Assembly: GCF_900109955.1 (NCBI RefSeq)
Contig: NZ_FOJB01000001.1
Location: 2,418,001-2,482,000, forward strand
Source: Aliiroseovarius sediminilitoris
Lineage (GTDB): Bacteria; Pseudomonadota; Alphaproteobacteria; Rhodobacterales; Rhodobacteraceae
Length of the DNA: 64,000 bases
Direction of reading: 5' to 3'
The translations under genes and the position numbers were made by a program. The notes under the pieces are model-generated. The model was given only the letters and a program-made list of their open reading frames with translations. It ran no database searches and was not told where the DNA came from. Each line of letters opens with the position of its first letter. The first letter of the stretch is position 1. Shown here piece after piece: positions 36,815-47,218 of this stretch.

Positions 36815-39088
36815 GTGAGCGACGACAATTACCCCCGCAAACGCGCGTTGGATTATCATGAGTTTCCGAAACCAGGGAAGCTGGAAATCCGCGCCACCAA
36901 ACCCATGGCCAACGGGCGAGATCTAAGCCTGGCCTATTCGCCGGGGGTGGCCGAAGCCTGTCTGGAAATCAAGAAGGATCCTTCCACAGCAAGCCGATAC
37001 ACCGCACGCGGCAACCTTGTCGCCGTCGTGTCAAACGGGTCGGCGGTGTTGGGGCTGGGCAATATTGGTGCGCTGGCATCGAAGCCTGTGATGGAAGGCA
37101 AAGCCGTCCTGTTCAAGAAATTTGCCAACATTGATTGCTTTGATATCGAGTTGAATGAAAACAACCCAGAAAAGCTGGCGGACATCGTTTGCGCCATGGA
37201 ACCCAGCTTCGGTGCGATCAATCTTGAGGACATCAAAGCGCCCGATTGTTTCATCGTTGAACAAATTTGCCGCGAGCGTATGAACATCCCCGTATTTCAC
37301 GACGATCAGCACGGCACTGCCATCGTTGTCGGTGCTGCCGCGACCAATGCACTAAGGGTTACGGGCAAGTCGTTCGATCAGATCAAGGTGGTGTCAACCG
37401 GGGGTGGCGCGGCCGGGATTGCCTGTTTGAACATGCTTTTGAAACTCGGCGTGAAACGCGAAAATGTGTGGCTGTGCGACATTGAAGGGTTGGTCTATGA
37501 GGGTCGCGAAACCGAAATGACGCCGCAGAAGGCTGCCTATGCCCAGGGCACCAAACCGTCCACGTTGGATGACGTCATCGAAGCGGCAGACCTGTTCCTG
37601 GGCTTGTCTGGTCCCGGCGTTCTGAAGCCGGAGATGGTCGCCAAGATGTCCAAGCGACCGATCATTTTCGCCCTGGCCAATCCAACGCCAGAAATCATGC
37701 CGGACGAGGTGCGCGCCGTTGCACCTGACGCTATCATCGCCACCGGACGCTCGGACTTCCCTAATCAGGTCAACAATGTTTTGTGCTTCCCGTTCATCTT
37801 CCGCGGCGCCTTGGATGTAGGCGCGACCGAGATCAACGACGCCATGCAACTGGGGTGCATCGAAGGAATCGCAGCCCTTGCGCGTGCCACCACATCAGCC
37901 GAAGCGGCTGCGGCCTACAAGGGTGAGCAACTGAGCTTTGGCGAGGACTACTTGATCCCGAAACCGTTTGATCCGCGCCTGATGGGTGTCGTGGCAAGCG
38001 CGGTGGCCAAAGCCGCGATGGAAAGCGGCGTCGCCACCCGACCCGTTGACGACATTGCGGCCTATAAGAAAACACTGGACGGCTCGGTGTTCCGGTCGGC
38101 CTTGATCATGCGCCCGGTCTTCGAGGCTGCGGCAACCGCCGAACGTCGGATCGTCTTTGCCGAAGGCGAAGACGAACGGGTGCTGCGGACCGCCAACGCA
38201 ATGCTGGAAGAAACCACCGATGCCCCGATCCTGATCGGGCGACCGGATGTGATTGCCCAGCGCTGCGAACGCGCGGGTCTGTCGATCACCGCCGGGAAAG
38301 ACTTCCAGATCGTCAACCCGGAACGCGATGACCGCTATCGCGAGTATTGGGGCGCTTATCACCAGATCATGGCCCGCAAGGGCACGACGCCCGATCTTGC
38401 CAAGGCGATCCTGCGCACCAACACCACCGCGATTGCCGCGATCATGGTCCATCTGGAACAAGCCGACAGCATGATTGCGGGCACGTTCGGACAGTATTTG
38501 TGGCACCTGAACTATATCAAACAAATCCTGGGCACCGGGCAATTGCATCCGGTTGGCGCGCTTAGCCTGATGATCTTGCAAGACGGCCCGCTGTTCATCG
38601 CAGACACGCATGTTCACAACACACCGACCTCAGAGCAAATTGCCGAGTCTGTTTGCGCCGCAGCCCGTCATGTCCGTCGCTTTGGCGTCGAGCCGAAAAT
38701 CGCGCTGTGCTCCTATTCCCAGTTCGGCAATCATGACGGCGACAGCGGCCGACGCGCACGCGGCGCGTTGGAGATTCTGGACAGCCGTCCACGCGACTTC
38801 GCATATGAGGGCGAGATGCATGTCGATGCGGCGCTGGACATGGATGTGCGCCAGCATATCTTCCCCGATGCCCGATTTGATGGGCCTGCGAACGCGTTGG
38901 TGTTCGCCAACGCGGATGCAGCAAGCGCCGTGCGCAACACCTTGAAGGTGAAAGGCGGCGGGCTGGAGGTCGGCCCGATCCTGATGGGGATGGGCAACCG
39001 CGCCCATATCGTCACACCCTCGATCACGGCGCGTGGATTGCTGAATATGTCGGCGGTTGCTGGCACGCCAGTCGCCAAGTATGGCTAG
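36815..39088 (+). CDS. maeB: NADP-dependent malic enzyme with phosphotransacetylase-like domain
   Basis: Converts malate to pyruvate with NADP reduction. The 757-residue protein has an N-terminal malic enzyme half ([38 protein letters not shown], and the NADP fold near [14 protein letters not shown]) and a C-terminal region from about residue 430 related to phosphate acetyltransferase ([17 protein letters not shown]), regulatory in this family. GTG 36815 is chosen because GGAGGA lies just upstream; the longer frame from 36722 lacks support. Common in alphaproteobacteria for gluconeogenic growth. Confidence 0.94.
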   Translation: MSDDNYPRKRALDYHEFPKPGKLEIRATKPMANGRDLSLAYSPGVAEACLEIKKDPSTASRYTARGNLVAVVSNGSAVLGLGNIGALASKPVMEGKAVLFKKFANIDCFDIELNENNPEKLADIVCAMEPSFGAINLEDIKAPDCFIVEQICRERMNIPVFHDDQHGTAIVVGAAATNALRVTGKSFDQIKVVSTGGGAAGIACLNMLLKLGVKRENVWLCDIEGLVYEGRETEMTPQKAAYAQGTKPSTLDDVIEAADLFLGLSGPGVLKPEMVAKMSKRPIIFALANPTPEIMPDEVRAVAPDAIIATGRSDFPNQVNNVLCFPFIFRGALDVGATEINDAMQLGCIEGIAALARATTSAEAAAAYKGEQLSFGEDYLIPKPFDPRLMGVVASAVAKAAMESGVATRPVDDIAAYKKTLDGSVFRSALIMRPVFEAAATAERRIVFAEGEDERVLRTANAMLEETTDAPILIGRPDVIAQRCERAGLSITAGKDFQIVNPERDDRYREYWGAYHQIMARKGTTPDLAKAILRTNTTAIAAIMVHLEQADSMIAGTFGQYLWHLNYIKQILGTGQLHPVGALSLMILQDGPLFIADTHVHNTPTSEQIAESVCAAARHVRRFGVEPKIALCSYSQFGNHDGDSGRRARGALEILDSRPRDFAYEGEMHVDAALDMDVRQHIFPDARFDGPANALVFANADAASAVRNTLKVKGGGLEVGPILMGMGNRAHIVTPSITARGLLNMSAVAGTPVAKYG

Positions 39089-39109
39089 GGCGACTCAGGG
39101 CTGCTAATC

Positions 39110-39220
39110 TTTGCAGTGCGGAGTTTGCAATTTTGCAAATTCCACATTTTTCAAATTCAAAACGCTTGTTTCGCAGAGGTTTGCAAAAATTTGCAAGCTA
39201 TTTTCTGTCCGATTGCAAAT
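39110..39220. promoter_or_regulatory. cluster of TTTGCAAA motifs upstream of prpE
   Basis: Motif copies: TTTGCAG at 39110-39116, TTTGCAA at 39124-39130 plus TTTGCAAA at 39132-39139, TTTGCAAA at 39180-39187 plus TTTGCAA at 39190-39196, and ATTGCAAAT at 39212-39220. ScfR-family regulators (PccR in Rhodobacter, RamB in actinobacteria) use TTTGCAAA-type sites to control propionyl-CoA and acetate metabolism, which fits a propionyl-CoA synthetase gene downstream. Confidence 0.65.
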
Positions 39221-39319
39221 TATTCAGGTTAAACCGTCGCACTGCGACACGCCGCGCTTGCCCTAACGATAGCCGGGGGCGTAACACTTCATACCAAGGG
39301 AAACTGGAGGAAGTGCACC

Positions 39320-41209
39320 ATGGCATACAAAGATGTTTACGCTGCTTGGCAGGCAGACCCGGAAGCTTTCTGGATGGATGCCGCCAAGGCGATCAGTTGG
39401 GACAAGCCGCCCTCGAAAGCGCTCTTTGACGAAAACGCACCGCTTTACGAGTGGTTTTCGGACGGATTGGTGAACACATGCTATAACGCGGTTGACCGTC
39501 ATGTCGAAAACGGTCGCGGCGATCAGGTGGCGATCATCTATGACAGCCCGATCACAGGACGGCAGGCCAAAATTACCTTCGCGGACCTGCGAAACCGTGT
39601 TGCAGCGCTGGCGGGTGCGTTGAAGGCAAAAGGTGTCGAAAAAGGCGACCGCGTTATCATCTACATGCCCATGGTGCCCGAAGCCTTGATGGCAATGCTG
39701 GCTGTCACCCGCATCGGAGCGGTGCATTCTGTCGTGTTCGGCGGATTTGCCTCGAACGAATTGGCGGTACGTATCGATGATGCGAAGCCCAAGGCAATCA
39801 TTGCGGCCTCATGCGGGATCGAACCGGGGCGCGTCATTGCTTATAAACCGCTTCTGGATGGGGCGATCGACATCGCGACGCAAAAGCCAAAGTTCACCGT
39901 CATCCTGCAACGCGAGGAAGCGACCGCCGATCTGACCGATGGGCGTGATTATGATTGGACCGAGTTGGAAGCATCGGCGGAACCGGCGGATTGCTTGCCA
40001 GTAGAAGGCAACCACCCAGCCTATATCCTTTACACCTCCGGCACGACCGGTCAGCCAAAGGGCGTGATCCGCCACACCGGCGGTCATCTTGTCGCGCTGA
40101 ACTGGACGATGAAAAACATCTACAATGTCGATCCCGGCGACGTGTTCTGGGCGGCGTCCGATGTAGGTTGGGTCGTAGGGCACAGCTATATCACCTATGG
40201 CCCGCTGATCCACGGCAACACCACCATCGTGTTCGAGGGCAAGCCGGTTGGAACCCCCGACGCGGGCACCTTCTGGCGGGTGATTTCGGAACACAAGGTC
40301 AAAAGCTTCTTCACCGCCCCCACCGCCTTTCGCGCCGTGAAACGGGAGGATCCCAAGGGCGAGTTTGTCAGAAAATACGATCTGTCTTGCCTGAAACAGG
40401 TCTATCTGGCTGGGGAACGTGCTGATCCTGACACCATCGTCTGGGCACAGGAGCAGCTGAAAGTTCCCGTGATCGACCATTGGTGGCAGACCGAAACGGG
40501 TTATGCGATCGCAGCCAACCCGCTTGGAATCGAGGAACTTCCCGTGAAACTCGGCTCGCCATCGGTGCCGATGCCCGGATATGACGTGCAAATTCTGGAT
40601 GAGGGAGGTCATCCGGTGGCCGCGGGCGAACTGGGTGCCATCGCCATCAAACTACCCCTCCCTCCTGGCACGCTGCCCAGCCTCTGGAACGCAGAAGACC
40701 GGTTCAAATCCAGCTATCTGAACACTTTTCCCGGTTACTATGAGACAGGCGACGCTGGTTACAAAGATGAAGACGGATATCTTTACATCATGGCCCGCAC
40801 CGACGACGTGATCAACGTCGCTGGCCACCGTCTGTCTACAGGCGCGATGGAGGAGGTTCTGGCCTCGCACCCGGACGTGGCCGAATGTGCCGTGATCGGC
40901 GTCACCGACCAATTGAAAGGGCAGTTGCCCTTGGGCATGATCTGCCTGAATGCTGGCACGGATCGGCCGGAAGAGGACGTGACCGCCGAATGTGTCAGGC
41001 TGGTGCGTGAAAAGATCGGCCCAGTCGCGGCCTTCAAGCTGTGCATCGTGGTGGATCGTCTGCCGAAAACGCGGTCGGGTAAAATCCTGCGCGCTACCAT
41101 GGTGTCTATCGCGGACGGTAAGGATTACAAGATGCCGGCGACCATCGACGATCCGGCCATTTTGAATGAAATCCAAGAGGCGCTGCAAAGCCTTGGCTAC
41201 GCCGACTGA
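39320..41209 (+). CDS. prpE: propionyl-CoA synthetase
   Basis: Activates propionate to propionyl-CoA through an adenylate. The 629-residue protein has the acs-type opening YAAWQADPEAFWMDAAKAISW, P-loop ILYTSGTTGQPKGVIRHTGG, WWQTETGYAIAANPLG, GYYETGDAGYKDEDGYLYIMARTDDVINVAGHRLSTG and the catalytic lysine in TRSGKILRATM. The Acs/PrpE tail favours PrpE. AAACTGGAGGAAG precedes the ATG. TTTGCAAA motifs upstream suggest control by a ScfR/PccR-type regulator. Confidence 0.93.
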   Translation: MAYKDVYAAWQADPEAFWMDAAKAISWDKPPSKALFDENAPLYEWFSDGLVNTCYNAVDRHVENGRGDQVAIIYDSPITGRQAKITFADLRNRVAALAGALKAKGVEKGDRVIIYMPMVPEALMAMLAVTRIGAVHSVVFGGFASNELAVRIDDAKPKAIIAASCGIEPGRVIAYKPLLDGAIDIATQKPKFTVILQREEATADLTDGRDYDWTELEASAEPADCLPVEGNHPAYILYTSGTTGQPKGVIRHTGGHLVALNWTMKNIYNVDPGDVFWAASDVGWVVGHSYITYGPLIHGNTTIVFEGKPVGTPDAGTFWRVISEHKVKSFFTAPTAFRAVKREDPKGEFVRKYDLSCLKQVYLAGERADPDTIVWAQEQLKVPVIDHWWQTETGYAIAANPLGIEELPVKLGSPSVPMPGYDVQILDEGGHPVAAGELGAIAIKLPLPPGTLPSLWNAEDRFKSSYLNTFPGYYETGDAGYKDEDGYLYIMARTDDVINVAGHRLSTGAMEEVLASHPDVAECAVIGVTDQLKGQLPLGMICLNAGTDRPEEDVTAECVRLVREKIGPVAAFKLCIVVDRLPKTRSGKILRATMVSIADGKDYKMPATIDDPAILNEIQEALQSLGYAD

Positions 41210-41228
41210 CACGGGATTTCAAGCACGC

Positions 41229-41266
41229 AAAACTCATCCGGCCACGCGTCGGATGAGTTTTTTTTT
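41229..41266 (+). terminator. rho-independent terminator after prpE
   Basis: AAAACTCATCCG (41229-41240) pairs perfectly with CGGATGAGTTTT (41250-41261) around a nine-base loop and is followed by a nine-base T-run. Very strong. Confidence 0.92.
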
Positions 41267-41336
41267 GGCTTTTCAGCCGCGGGGTGGCTAGAACCAACCG
41301 GGACAAGAAAACTTGTGCACGTGAACTGGGGGGAAG

Positions 41337-42818
41337 ATGGCGATAGAGGAACGGGGCAATCCCGGCGCCACCGGATTGTTCAATACAGATGCGAACGCGC
41401 GATCCCCGGTCGTAATGGTTTTAGCCCCGCCTGCGCTTAACGACCTGTGTCCCGCCACGGTTTTCAAGTCTCTTGATTGCGAGATCAGGTATGCAAACTC
41501 GATTGCAGAAGCAAAGATCATTGCCGAGGATGATATCGTTGATATCGCCCTCCTACCGCTCGACGTAAACGGACGCAGCGTTTTGCCGCTTATTCGCGAT
41601 TTGATAAAGCGAAACGCCGAACAAGCGATCATCGTTGTGTCAAAAAGCAACCAGATCAATGATGCAGCCGAAGCCATGCGCTTGGGTGCATTGGACTGTA
41701 TCTTTGTGCCATTCACACATAACCGCCTGGAAAAGACTGTCAGCCAAGTGCTTCAAAAAATTGGTGGTATTCGCAAAGCGCAAGACGGAACAATCGCAAT
41801 CTCCAAACCGCGCGCGCGGCTGGCCCCTGCGCACAAGGCTGGCTCTGGCCACGCTGCGCATGCGGATCCGCATTGGATCAGGCACGGCATGGTCCTGTCT
41901 GATCTGTCCATGAATCCTGTCCTACACGCGCTGGACACAATCGCCTCATCGGATGCCCCAATCTATATCCAAGGCGAAACCGGCACAGGAAAAGAGCTTC
42001 TGGCCCGTGCGCTTCACGCGGAAAGCAACCGGTCTGCTGGCCCGTTCGTAGTTGTCGATTGTGCCCGACTGGAACCTGACACCCTGACGCATCAGGTTTT
42101 TGCCGATGGCCGCAACGGTTCGAAAGGCACTGCCAGCACAGCCGATGGTGGAACTTTGTTCCTGGACGAAATCGCGCGAACGGATCTACGGGTGCAAGAA
42201 CAGCTGATGCGATTTCTTGAAAACGGTGACATCGCACCACTTGGTGCGCTTGATGCAGCCAAGGTGGATGCGCGCATCATTTGTGCTAGCTCCGAAGACA
42301 CCCGCGCAGAAATCAAAGCAGGTCGGCTTCGCGAGGATCTTTATTACCGCCTGCATGTTGTGCCGATAACACTGCCAGCCCTGCGTGACCGGGGCGAAGA
42401 CATTCTGGTCATCGCCAATACGAAACTGGTCCAAACGGCGCGGCAAGAAGGGCGCAGGTTTCGGGGCTTCACACCCGGCGCCGCTGGTATTCTGGTATCG
42501 CATCCATGGCCCGGCAACATTCGCCAACTCGTCAATGTCATTTGGAATATCGTGCTGCACCATGATGGGGATCTGGTCACAGCCGACATGCTGCCGGTGG
42601 ATCTTCTGGCTGGGCTGCCCGATCCCGACAACAGCGCAGGGCTGCAAGCAACTTTGGCGGACACGGGTCTGCTGGGGCGACCATTGGCAGAAATCGAGCG
42701 CATCGTCATCGAAGAAACGATCCGAGCGCAGGGCGGCTCTATCCCGCGGGCGGCACAGGTTCTGGACGTGTCACCCTCGACGATCTATCGCAAACGGGAA
42801 CACTGGACGCAAAAATGA
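41337..42818 (+). CDS. AAA+ regulator of the NtrC fold with pseudo-receiver and no GAFTGA loop
   Basis: A 493-residue protein of NtrC-like architecture. Residues about 24-145 form a receiver-like domain in which the phospho-acceptor position is Pro74 (ALLPLDVNG) and the conserved lysine is Val124 (CIFVPFTHN), so phosphorylation is unlikely. The AAA+ domain has Walker A GETGTGKE (213-220) and Walker B GGTLFLDEI (271-279) and arginine-finger region RLREDLYYRLH, but the L1 GAFTGA segment that contacts sigma-54 is missing (about 250-265 reads LTHQVFADGRNGSKGTAST). A Fis-type helix-turn-helix ends the protein (RAAQVLDVSPSTIYRKRE). It may work without sigma-54, as the GAFTGA-less NtrC of Rhodobacter does. 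Confidence 0.85.
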   Translation: MAIEERGNPGATGLFNTDANARSPVVMVLAPPALNDLCPATVFKSLDCEIRYANSIAEAKIIAEDDIVDIALLPLDVNGRSVLPLIRDLIKRNAEQAIIVVSKSNQINDAAEAMRLGALDCIFVPFTHNRLEKTVSQVLQKIGGIRKAQDGTIAISKPRARLAPAHKAGSGHAAHADPHWIRHGMVLSDLSMNPVLHALDTIASSDAPIYIQGETGTGKELLARALHAESNRSAGPFVVVDCARLEPDTLTHQVFADGRNGSKGTASTADGGTLFLDEIARTDLRVQEQLMRFLENGDIAPLGALDAAKVDARIICASSEDTRAEIKAGRLREDLYYRLHVVPITLPALRDRGEDILVIANTKLVQTARQEGRRFRGFTPGAAGILVSHPWPGNIRQLVNVIWNIVLHHDGDLVTADMLPVDLLAGLPDPDNSAGLQATLADTGLLGRPLAEIERIVIEETIRAQGGSIPRAAQVLDVSPSTIYRKREHWTQK

Positions 42819-42827
42819 CGCCAGCGG

Positions 42828-43589
42828 CTAGACGAACTGCTCGCGGATCAGGCGTTCTTCCAAACCATGTCCGGGATCGAACAGAATGCGGTGTGCAATC
42901 TCTTTATCCGATTTGATTTCCACCGAAACCACGTCGCGAACGGACCGCCCGTCCGCATCGGCCATCACCGGTCGTTTTTCATGCTCCATCACATCGAACC
43001 GCACCACGGCGTTCTTTGGCAGCAAGGCACCACGCCATCTGCGCGGGCGAAACGCGGCCATCGCCGTCAGGGCCAGCACATCCGATCCGATGGGCAGGAT
43101 CGGTCCGTGCGCGGAATAGTTATACGCCGTTGATCCTGCGGCCGTACAAAGCAGTGCGCCGTCGCACACCAGTTCCGGCAGTCGCACCCGGCCATCGACA
43201 CTGATCTGCAACTTCGCCGCCTGTGGGCCAGCACGCAGCAGGCTGACTTCGTTGATCGCAAGTGCTTTGTGCACGCTGCCATCCGCCCCTTCCGCCCGCA
43301 TGGCAAGTGGGTTGATCACCTCTTCTTCGGCGGCGATCAGGCGTTCGACAAGATCGTCAGTGGAATACTCGTTCATCAGAAACCCGACCGTGCCGCAGTT
43401 CATGCCATAGACCGGGGCTGTCAGCGCTTGTGTCTCGTGCAGGGTTTGCAACATGAAGCCATCGCCCCCCAAGGCAACGATGACGTCTGCGTCTTTCACG
43501 TCCTTGTTGCCATAGCGGGCCACCAGTTCCTCTTTCGCGGTCTTTGCAATTTGCGCATTGCTTGCGACGAAAGCGATGTTTTGGCTCAT
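42828..43589 (-). CDS. nadK: NAD kinase
   Basis: Phosphorylates NAD to NADP. A 253-residue protein with [16 protein letters not shown] (the GGDG motif), [24 protein letters not shown] and [19 protein letters not shown], all conserved in NAD kinases. Start ATG 43589 matches family N-termini better than ATG 43604 or the long upstream frame. It is divergent from glyA across the TTTCCG-repeat region and convergent with the AAA+ regulator gene. Confidence 0.93.
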   Translation of the reverse strand: MSQNIAFVASNAQIAKTAKEELVARYGNKDVKDADVIVALGGDGFMLQTLHETQALTAPVYGMNCGTVGFLMNEYSTDDLVERLIAAEEEVINPLAMRAEGADGSVHKALAINEVSLLRAGPQAAKLQISVDGRVRLPELVCDGALLCTAAGSTAYNYSAHGPILPIGSDVLALTAMAAFRPRRWRGALLPKNAVVRFDVMEHEKRPVMADADGRSVRDVVSVEIKSDKEIAHRILFDPGHGLEERLIREQFV

Positions 43590-43617
43590 ATTTGGGTTTC
43601 CCATGCGTGTCCCGTGG

Positions 43618-43723
43618 TTTCCGAAAGAAACACATGTTTCCGCAAAGTGCCAGAAATTGCCGCGTCTTTCCGCAGCCATGTCGCTTTCCGGTCTTTGCGA
43701 TCTGGATTGTTTCCGATAGGAAA
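43618..43723. repeat. five TTTCCG copies between nadK and glyA
   Basis: TTTCCG occurs at 43618, 43637, 43667, 43685 and 43710, spaced 19, 30, 18 and 25 bases. The last copy also forms an inverted repeat TTTCC-GATA-GGAAA (43710-43723), and the first lies in GTTTC-CGAAA-GAAAC (43617-43631). The cluster occupies the divergent promoter region and looks like a multi-site operator for an unknown regulator of one-carbon or serine metabolism. Confidence 0.45.
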
Positions 43724-43759
43724 TCCGGACATCAGGCTTCCAATCCAAGGAATACGCGC

Positions 43760-45052
43760 ATGACTGCCACCCGTGACCAAGGTTTCTTCACCGAATCCCT
43801 CGCCTCTCGCGACCCAGAGCTTTATCGGTCGATCACCGACGAACTTGGCCGCCAACGCGACGAGATCGAGTTGATAGCATCGGAAAACATCGTGTCCGCC
43901 GCCGTGATGGAGGCGCAAGGCTCAGTGCTGACCAACAAATACGCCGAAGGTTATCCGGGGCGGCGCTACTATGGAGGCTGCCAATATGTCGACATGGCCG
44001 AAAATCTGGCCATCGACCGCGCCAAGAAGCTGTTTGACTGCGAGTTTGCCAATGTGCAGCCAAATTCGGGCAGCCAAGCCAACCAAGGCGCCTTCATGGC
44101 GATGATCCAGCCGGGCGACACGATCCTTGGCATGAACCTTGCTTCCGGCGGGCACCTGACGCACGGTGCGGCCCCAAACCAGTCGGGCAAATGGTTCAAC
44201 GCGGTTCAATATGGTGTGCGCAAGCAGGACAACCTGATCGACTATGACGAAGTGCAGGCGCTGGCCACCGAACATAAGCCGAAGCTGATTATCGCCGGTG
44301 GCTCGGCCATCCCGCGGCAGATCGATTTTGCCAGGTTCCGTGAAATCGCCGACAGCGTAGGTGCCTTTTTGCTGGTGGACATGGCCCACTTTGCGGGTCT
44401 TGTCGCGGCTGGCGAGCACCCCTCGCCCTTCCCCTATGCCGATGTGGCGACCACCACGACCCACAAAACATTGCGTGGCCCGCGTGGCGGCATGATCCTG
44501 ACCAACCGCGAGGATCTGGCCAAGAAGATCAACTCTGCCATTTTCCCGGGCATTCAGGGCGGCCCCCTGATGCACGTGATCGCCGCGAAGGCCGTTGCGT
44601 TTGGCGAAGCCCTTCGCCCCGAGTTCAAGGAATACCAAAAGCAAGTGCGTGCCAATGCCGTGGCGCTGGCAGATCAGTTGATGAAGGGCGGCCTGGACAT
44701 CGTGACCGGCGGCACCGACACCCACGTCATGCTGGTGGATCTGCGACCCAAAGGTGTGACGGGAAATATCGTCGATAAGGCGCTTGGCCGCGCGCATATC
44801 ACCTGCAACAAGAACGGCATTCCTTTTGACCCGGAAAAACCCACCGTGACCTCGGGCATTCGTCTTGGCACACCCGCTGGTACCACCCGCGGGTTTGGCG
44901 AGGCCGAGTTCCGCGAGATCGCTGACCTGATCGTCGAAGTGGTCGACGGGCTGGCCGCAAACGGGGCGGACGGAAATGCAGATGTCGAAGCAGCGGTGAA
45001 GGCGAAAGTCGCCGCATTATGTGCTCGTTTCCCGCTGTATCCGAACCTTTAA
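43760..45052 (+). CDS. glyA: serine hydroxymethyltransferase
   Basis: Interconverts serine and glycine with tetrahydrofolate; central to one-carbon metabolism. The 430-residue protein has [58 protein letters not shown] and the PLP lysine in [14 protein letters not shown], and ends with [19 protein letters not shown]. Start ATG 43760 is chosen by homology and an AAGG ribosome site; the upstream extension overlaps the promoter and nadK. Confidence 0.96.
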   Translation: MTATRDQGFFTESLASRDPELYRSITDELGRQRDEIELIASENIVSAAVMEAQGSVLTNKYAEGYPGRRYYGGCQYVDMAENLAIDRAKKLFDCEFANVQPNSGSQANQGAFMAMIQPGDTILGMNLASGGHLTHGAAPNQSGKWFNAVQYGVRKQDNLIDYDEVQALATEHKPKLIIAGGSAIPRQIDFARFREIADSVGAFLLVDMAHFAGLVAAGEHPSPFPYADVATTTTHKTLRGPRGGMILTNREDLAKKINSAIFPGIQGGPLMHVIAAKAVAFGEALRPEFKEYQKQVRANAVALADQLMKGGLDIVTGGTDTHVMLVDLRPKGVTGNIVDKALGRAHITCNKNGIPFDPEKPTVTSGIRLGTPAGTTRGFGEAEFREIADLIVEVVDGLAANGADGNADVEAAVKAKVAALCARFPLYPNL

Positions 45053-45103
45053 GGGGCAGCTGACAGCCAGCGAGACTTACATATTTTCGACTACAATTGC
45101 ACG

Positions 45104-45139
45104 GAAAGCTCCGGTTTTCAGATCGGGGCTTTCATTTTT
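45104..45139 (+). terminator. rho-independent terminator after glyA
   Basis: GAAAGCTCCG (45104-45113) pairs with CGGGGCTTTC (45124-45133), with one G-U, around a 10-base loop, followed by a T-run at 45135-45139. Confidence 0.8.
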
Positions 45140-45170
45140 GCAATATTGCGCGACATTCCCGTGGCAACGA

Positions 45171-45533
45171 TCAAACCAATCCGCGCCAGATAAGTATCCC
45201 GGCGACCAAAGCGATCACGATCAGAAGATTCATCAGAACGCTGGCCGAGACATTCACGGCGATGCCCCGCCGCCGATCCCAGACGTCAAGGTTCAGCAGG
45301 TAGTGCTCGATCGCATCGGCCGCTTTCTCAAGTCGTTTTGAATCCACTTGTCGCCCCAGACGTGGATGATCTGACAGCTTCAACGCTTCGATCAATATGG
45401 CACCGTCGCGGCGCAAATGACGAGGCAACAACCGCCCGGCGCGGCGCAACTTGGTTTCAAACCCCGAACCGCGAATGTCCAACCGCTGTTCAAGCAGTTG
45501 GGCCAGCCGATCTGTTCTTGCGCGTATATCCAC
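45171..45533 (-). CDS. small membrane-anchored protein, unknown function
   Basis: A 120-residue protein with an amphipathic, arginine-rich N-terminal part (RTDRLAQLLEQRLDIRG) and one C-terminal membrane segment (VLMNLLIVIALVAGILIWRG). The start is GTG 45533, with AAGGCGGAAG upstream and an in-frame stop before it. It looks like an anchored accessory protein of unknown role. It converges with glyA and is divergent from the hydrolase gene. Confidence 0.7.
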   Translation of the reverse strand: MDIRARTDRLAQLLEQRLDIRGSGFETKLRRAGRLLPRHLRRDGAILIEALKLSDHPRLGRQVDSKRLEKAADAIEHYLLNLDVWDRRRGIAVNVSASVLMNLLIVIALVAGILIWRGLV

Positions 45534-45657
45534 GTGGGCTTCCGCCTTGCTCGATCCGTCTTCGCCGCCATCTTATCGGTATCGCCTGTGTTTGCGAAAG
45601 GGTCCAGCCGAATAAAAGGGGGGTTCAAGCGCGACCGCCGCCACGCTATCAAACCTC

Positions 45658-46416
45658 ATGCTTGAGATGCAGACATACGGCACCGATACGGTGCACCCGC
45701 CCGTCCTGATCGCACACGGCCTTTTTGGCTCTGCACGCAACTGGGGCGTTATCGCCAAACGGATGTCGGCCACTCGCCGTGTGGTGTGTGTGGACATGCG
45801 AAATCACGGGCAAAGCCCCTGGACCCAGAGCCACAGTTATCCTGACCTGGCCACTGATCTGGCCGAGGTTGTGAGCGCGCTAGGCGGCACGGTGGATATC
45901 ATCGGACATTCGATGGGTGGCAAGGCCGCGATGGTGTTCGCGTTGTCTCGCCCCGGAATGGTGCGCCGACTTCTGGTCGCGGATATCGCCCCGGTCGGCT
46001 ATTCCCACAGCCAACAATCCATGATCACCGCAATGCGCAGCATCGACCTGTCACAGATCGAAACCCGAGGGGATGCCGACAGACAATTGGCGCGGGCTGT
46101 CGATGAGGCTTCGGTGCGTGCATTCCTGTTGCAGTCGCTGGATGTCAAGGCGCGGGAATGGCGTCTGAATCTTGATGTGCTGGAACGCGACATGGATTTG
46201 ATCGTTGGCTTCCCAGACGTCAGCGGGCAGTTCACTGGTGCCACATTGTTTCTGTCCGGGGGCCTGTCTGACTATGTTCTGCCTGACCACCGCCCCATCA
46301 TCAAAAAGTTATTCCCAACAGCAAGGCACGCCAAGATCCCACAGACCGGGCACTGGCTGCACGCCGAAAAACCGCGAGAATTTGAAGCTTCGGCTCTAAG
46401 CTTTCTCGGGGCGTGA
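45658..46416 (+). CDS. alpha/beta hydrolase (YbfF-like esterase)
   Basis: A 252-residue hydrolase with the oxyanion turn PVLIAHGLFGSARNW, the nucleophile elbow IIGHSMGGKAAMVFAL, the acid in LSGGLSDYV and the histidine in IPQTGHWLHAEKP. It resembles YbfF-type acyl esterases. Physiological substrate unknown. An ATG at 45658 starts it, upstream of a usable VDMRNHGQSP core. Confidence 0.87.
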   Translation: MLEMQTYGTDTVHPPVLIAHGLFGSARNWGVIAKRMSATRRVVCVDMRNHGQSPWTQSHSYPDLATDLAEVVSALGGTVDIIGHSMGGKAAMVFALSRPGMVRRLLVADIAPVGYSHSQQSMITAMRSIDLSQIETRGDADRQLARAVDEASVRAFLLQSLDVKAREWRLNLDVLERDMDLIVGFPDVSGQFTGATLFLSGGLSDYVLPDHRPIIKKLFPTARHAKIPQTGHWLHAEKPREFEASALSFLGA

Positions 46417-47218
46417 CCGCAAGGTTAACTCCCTGATATTGCCAGCGTTTGAAAGTGTGGCAGGGCTGTAAATCGGGCAAGTTATCTCGGTGCAGGCCAT
46501 TTTCACTGTAAATCAAATGACTTATCTTTACCCCTTGCGAAATTGGAGTAAAGATCCCGCGAACCACCGGAGAAGACAACAACATAGCCCGCCGAAGCGG
46601 GTTCACTAAAATGACGATTTCTGGAAGGGTCAGGCGGAATTCTTCATCGCGACCACGAAATTCACCTCGACATGGATAGGCGAAAACCCCGCGTATCTAC
46701 TTCTGTTCGAACGACTGCCTGAAGGACGCGAAGCCATAACCAAAAAGCGCGAGAGCCTATAGCTCGCCAAGCAGCGGGTATCACCGAGGTTTCATTGAAT
46801 GTAGGTGCCCGACGCCTTACCCGTTGCGGGGTCGATCATCCCCCTCAATGCTGTAGGTGTCCGCATCTTGAATTGGTAAGCTGGACCGCTGCTAAGCTGT
46901 TGAATGATGTGCTTCATTCCGGTTTTTCTCCGAATGGGCCTCGAATTGTAGGTAACAGCTACCCTTTTATTCCGTGTTTCCACCAAAATTTTTAGGCATA
47001 GTATCAATATCTTAGATGTAATGGCGGTGGAAGCGGAACTGGTAGCCAACCTTCTCTGACCTGTGCCCGGCGAAGAAAAGTGGAGAAGCCTCACCTATGC
47101 CTCTGACTTGTATATCATTTCTTCCCACACCCGATTCCATTGCGAAAAAGCGAACTTCATGCACCGGTGTCCGTACATCGTGATTCGATGAGCGATTGAA
47201 GTATGAATAGCGATCTGG
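46417..47218. other. 800-base region without a convincing gene, island border candidate
   Basis: No gene is supported. A 51-codon open frame around 46609-46760 (KGQAEFFIATTKFTSTWIGE) and a minus-strand frame at 46792-47094 have neither ribosome sites nor recognisable domains and may be gene remnants. The segment is more AT-rich than its surroundings, especially 46900-47020. It separates ordinary metabolic genes from the Mo-enzyme cluster, so it could mark the edge of an acquired block. No tRNA or integrase was recognised. Confidence 0.5.

Noticed and set aside
46792-47094. 100-codon minus-strand frame as a gene
   Set aside because: No ribosome site, no signature, odd composition. It reads like remnant or random DNA.
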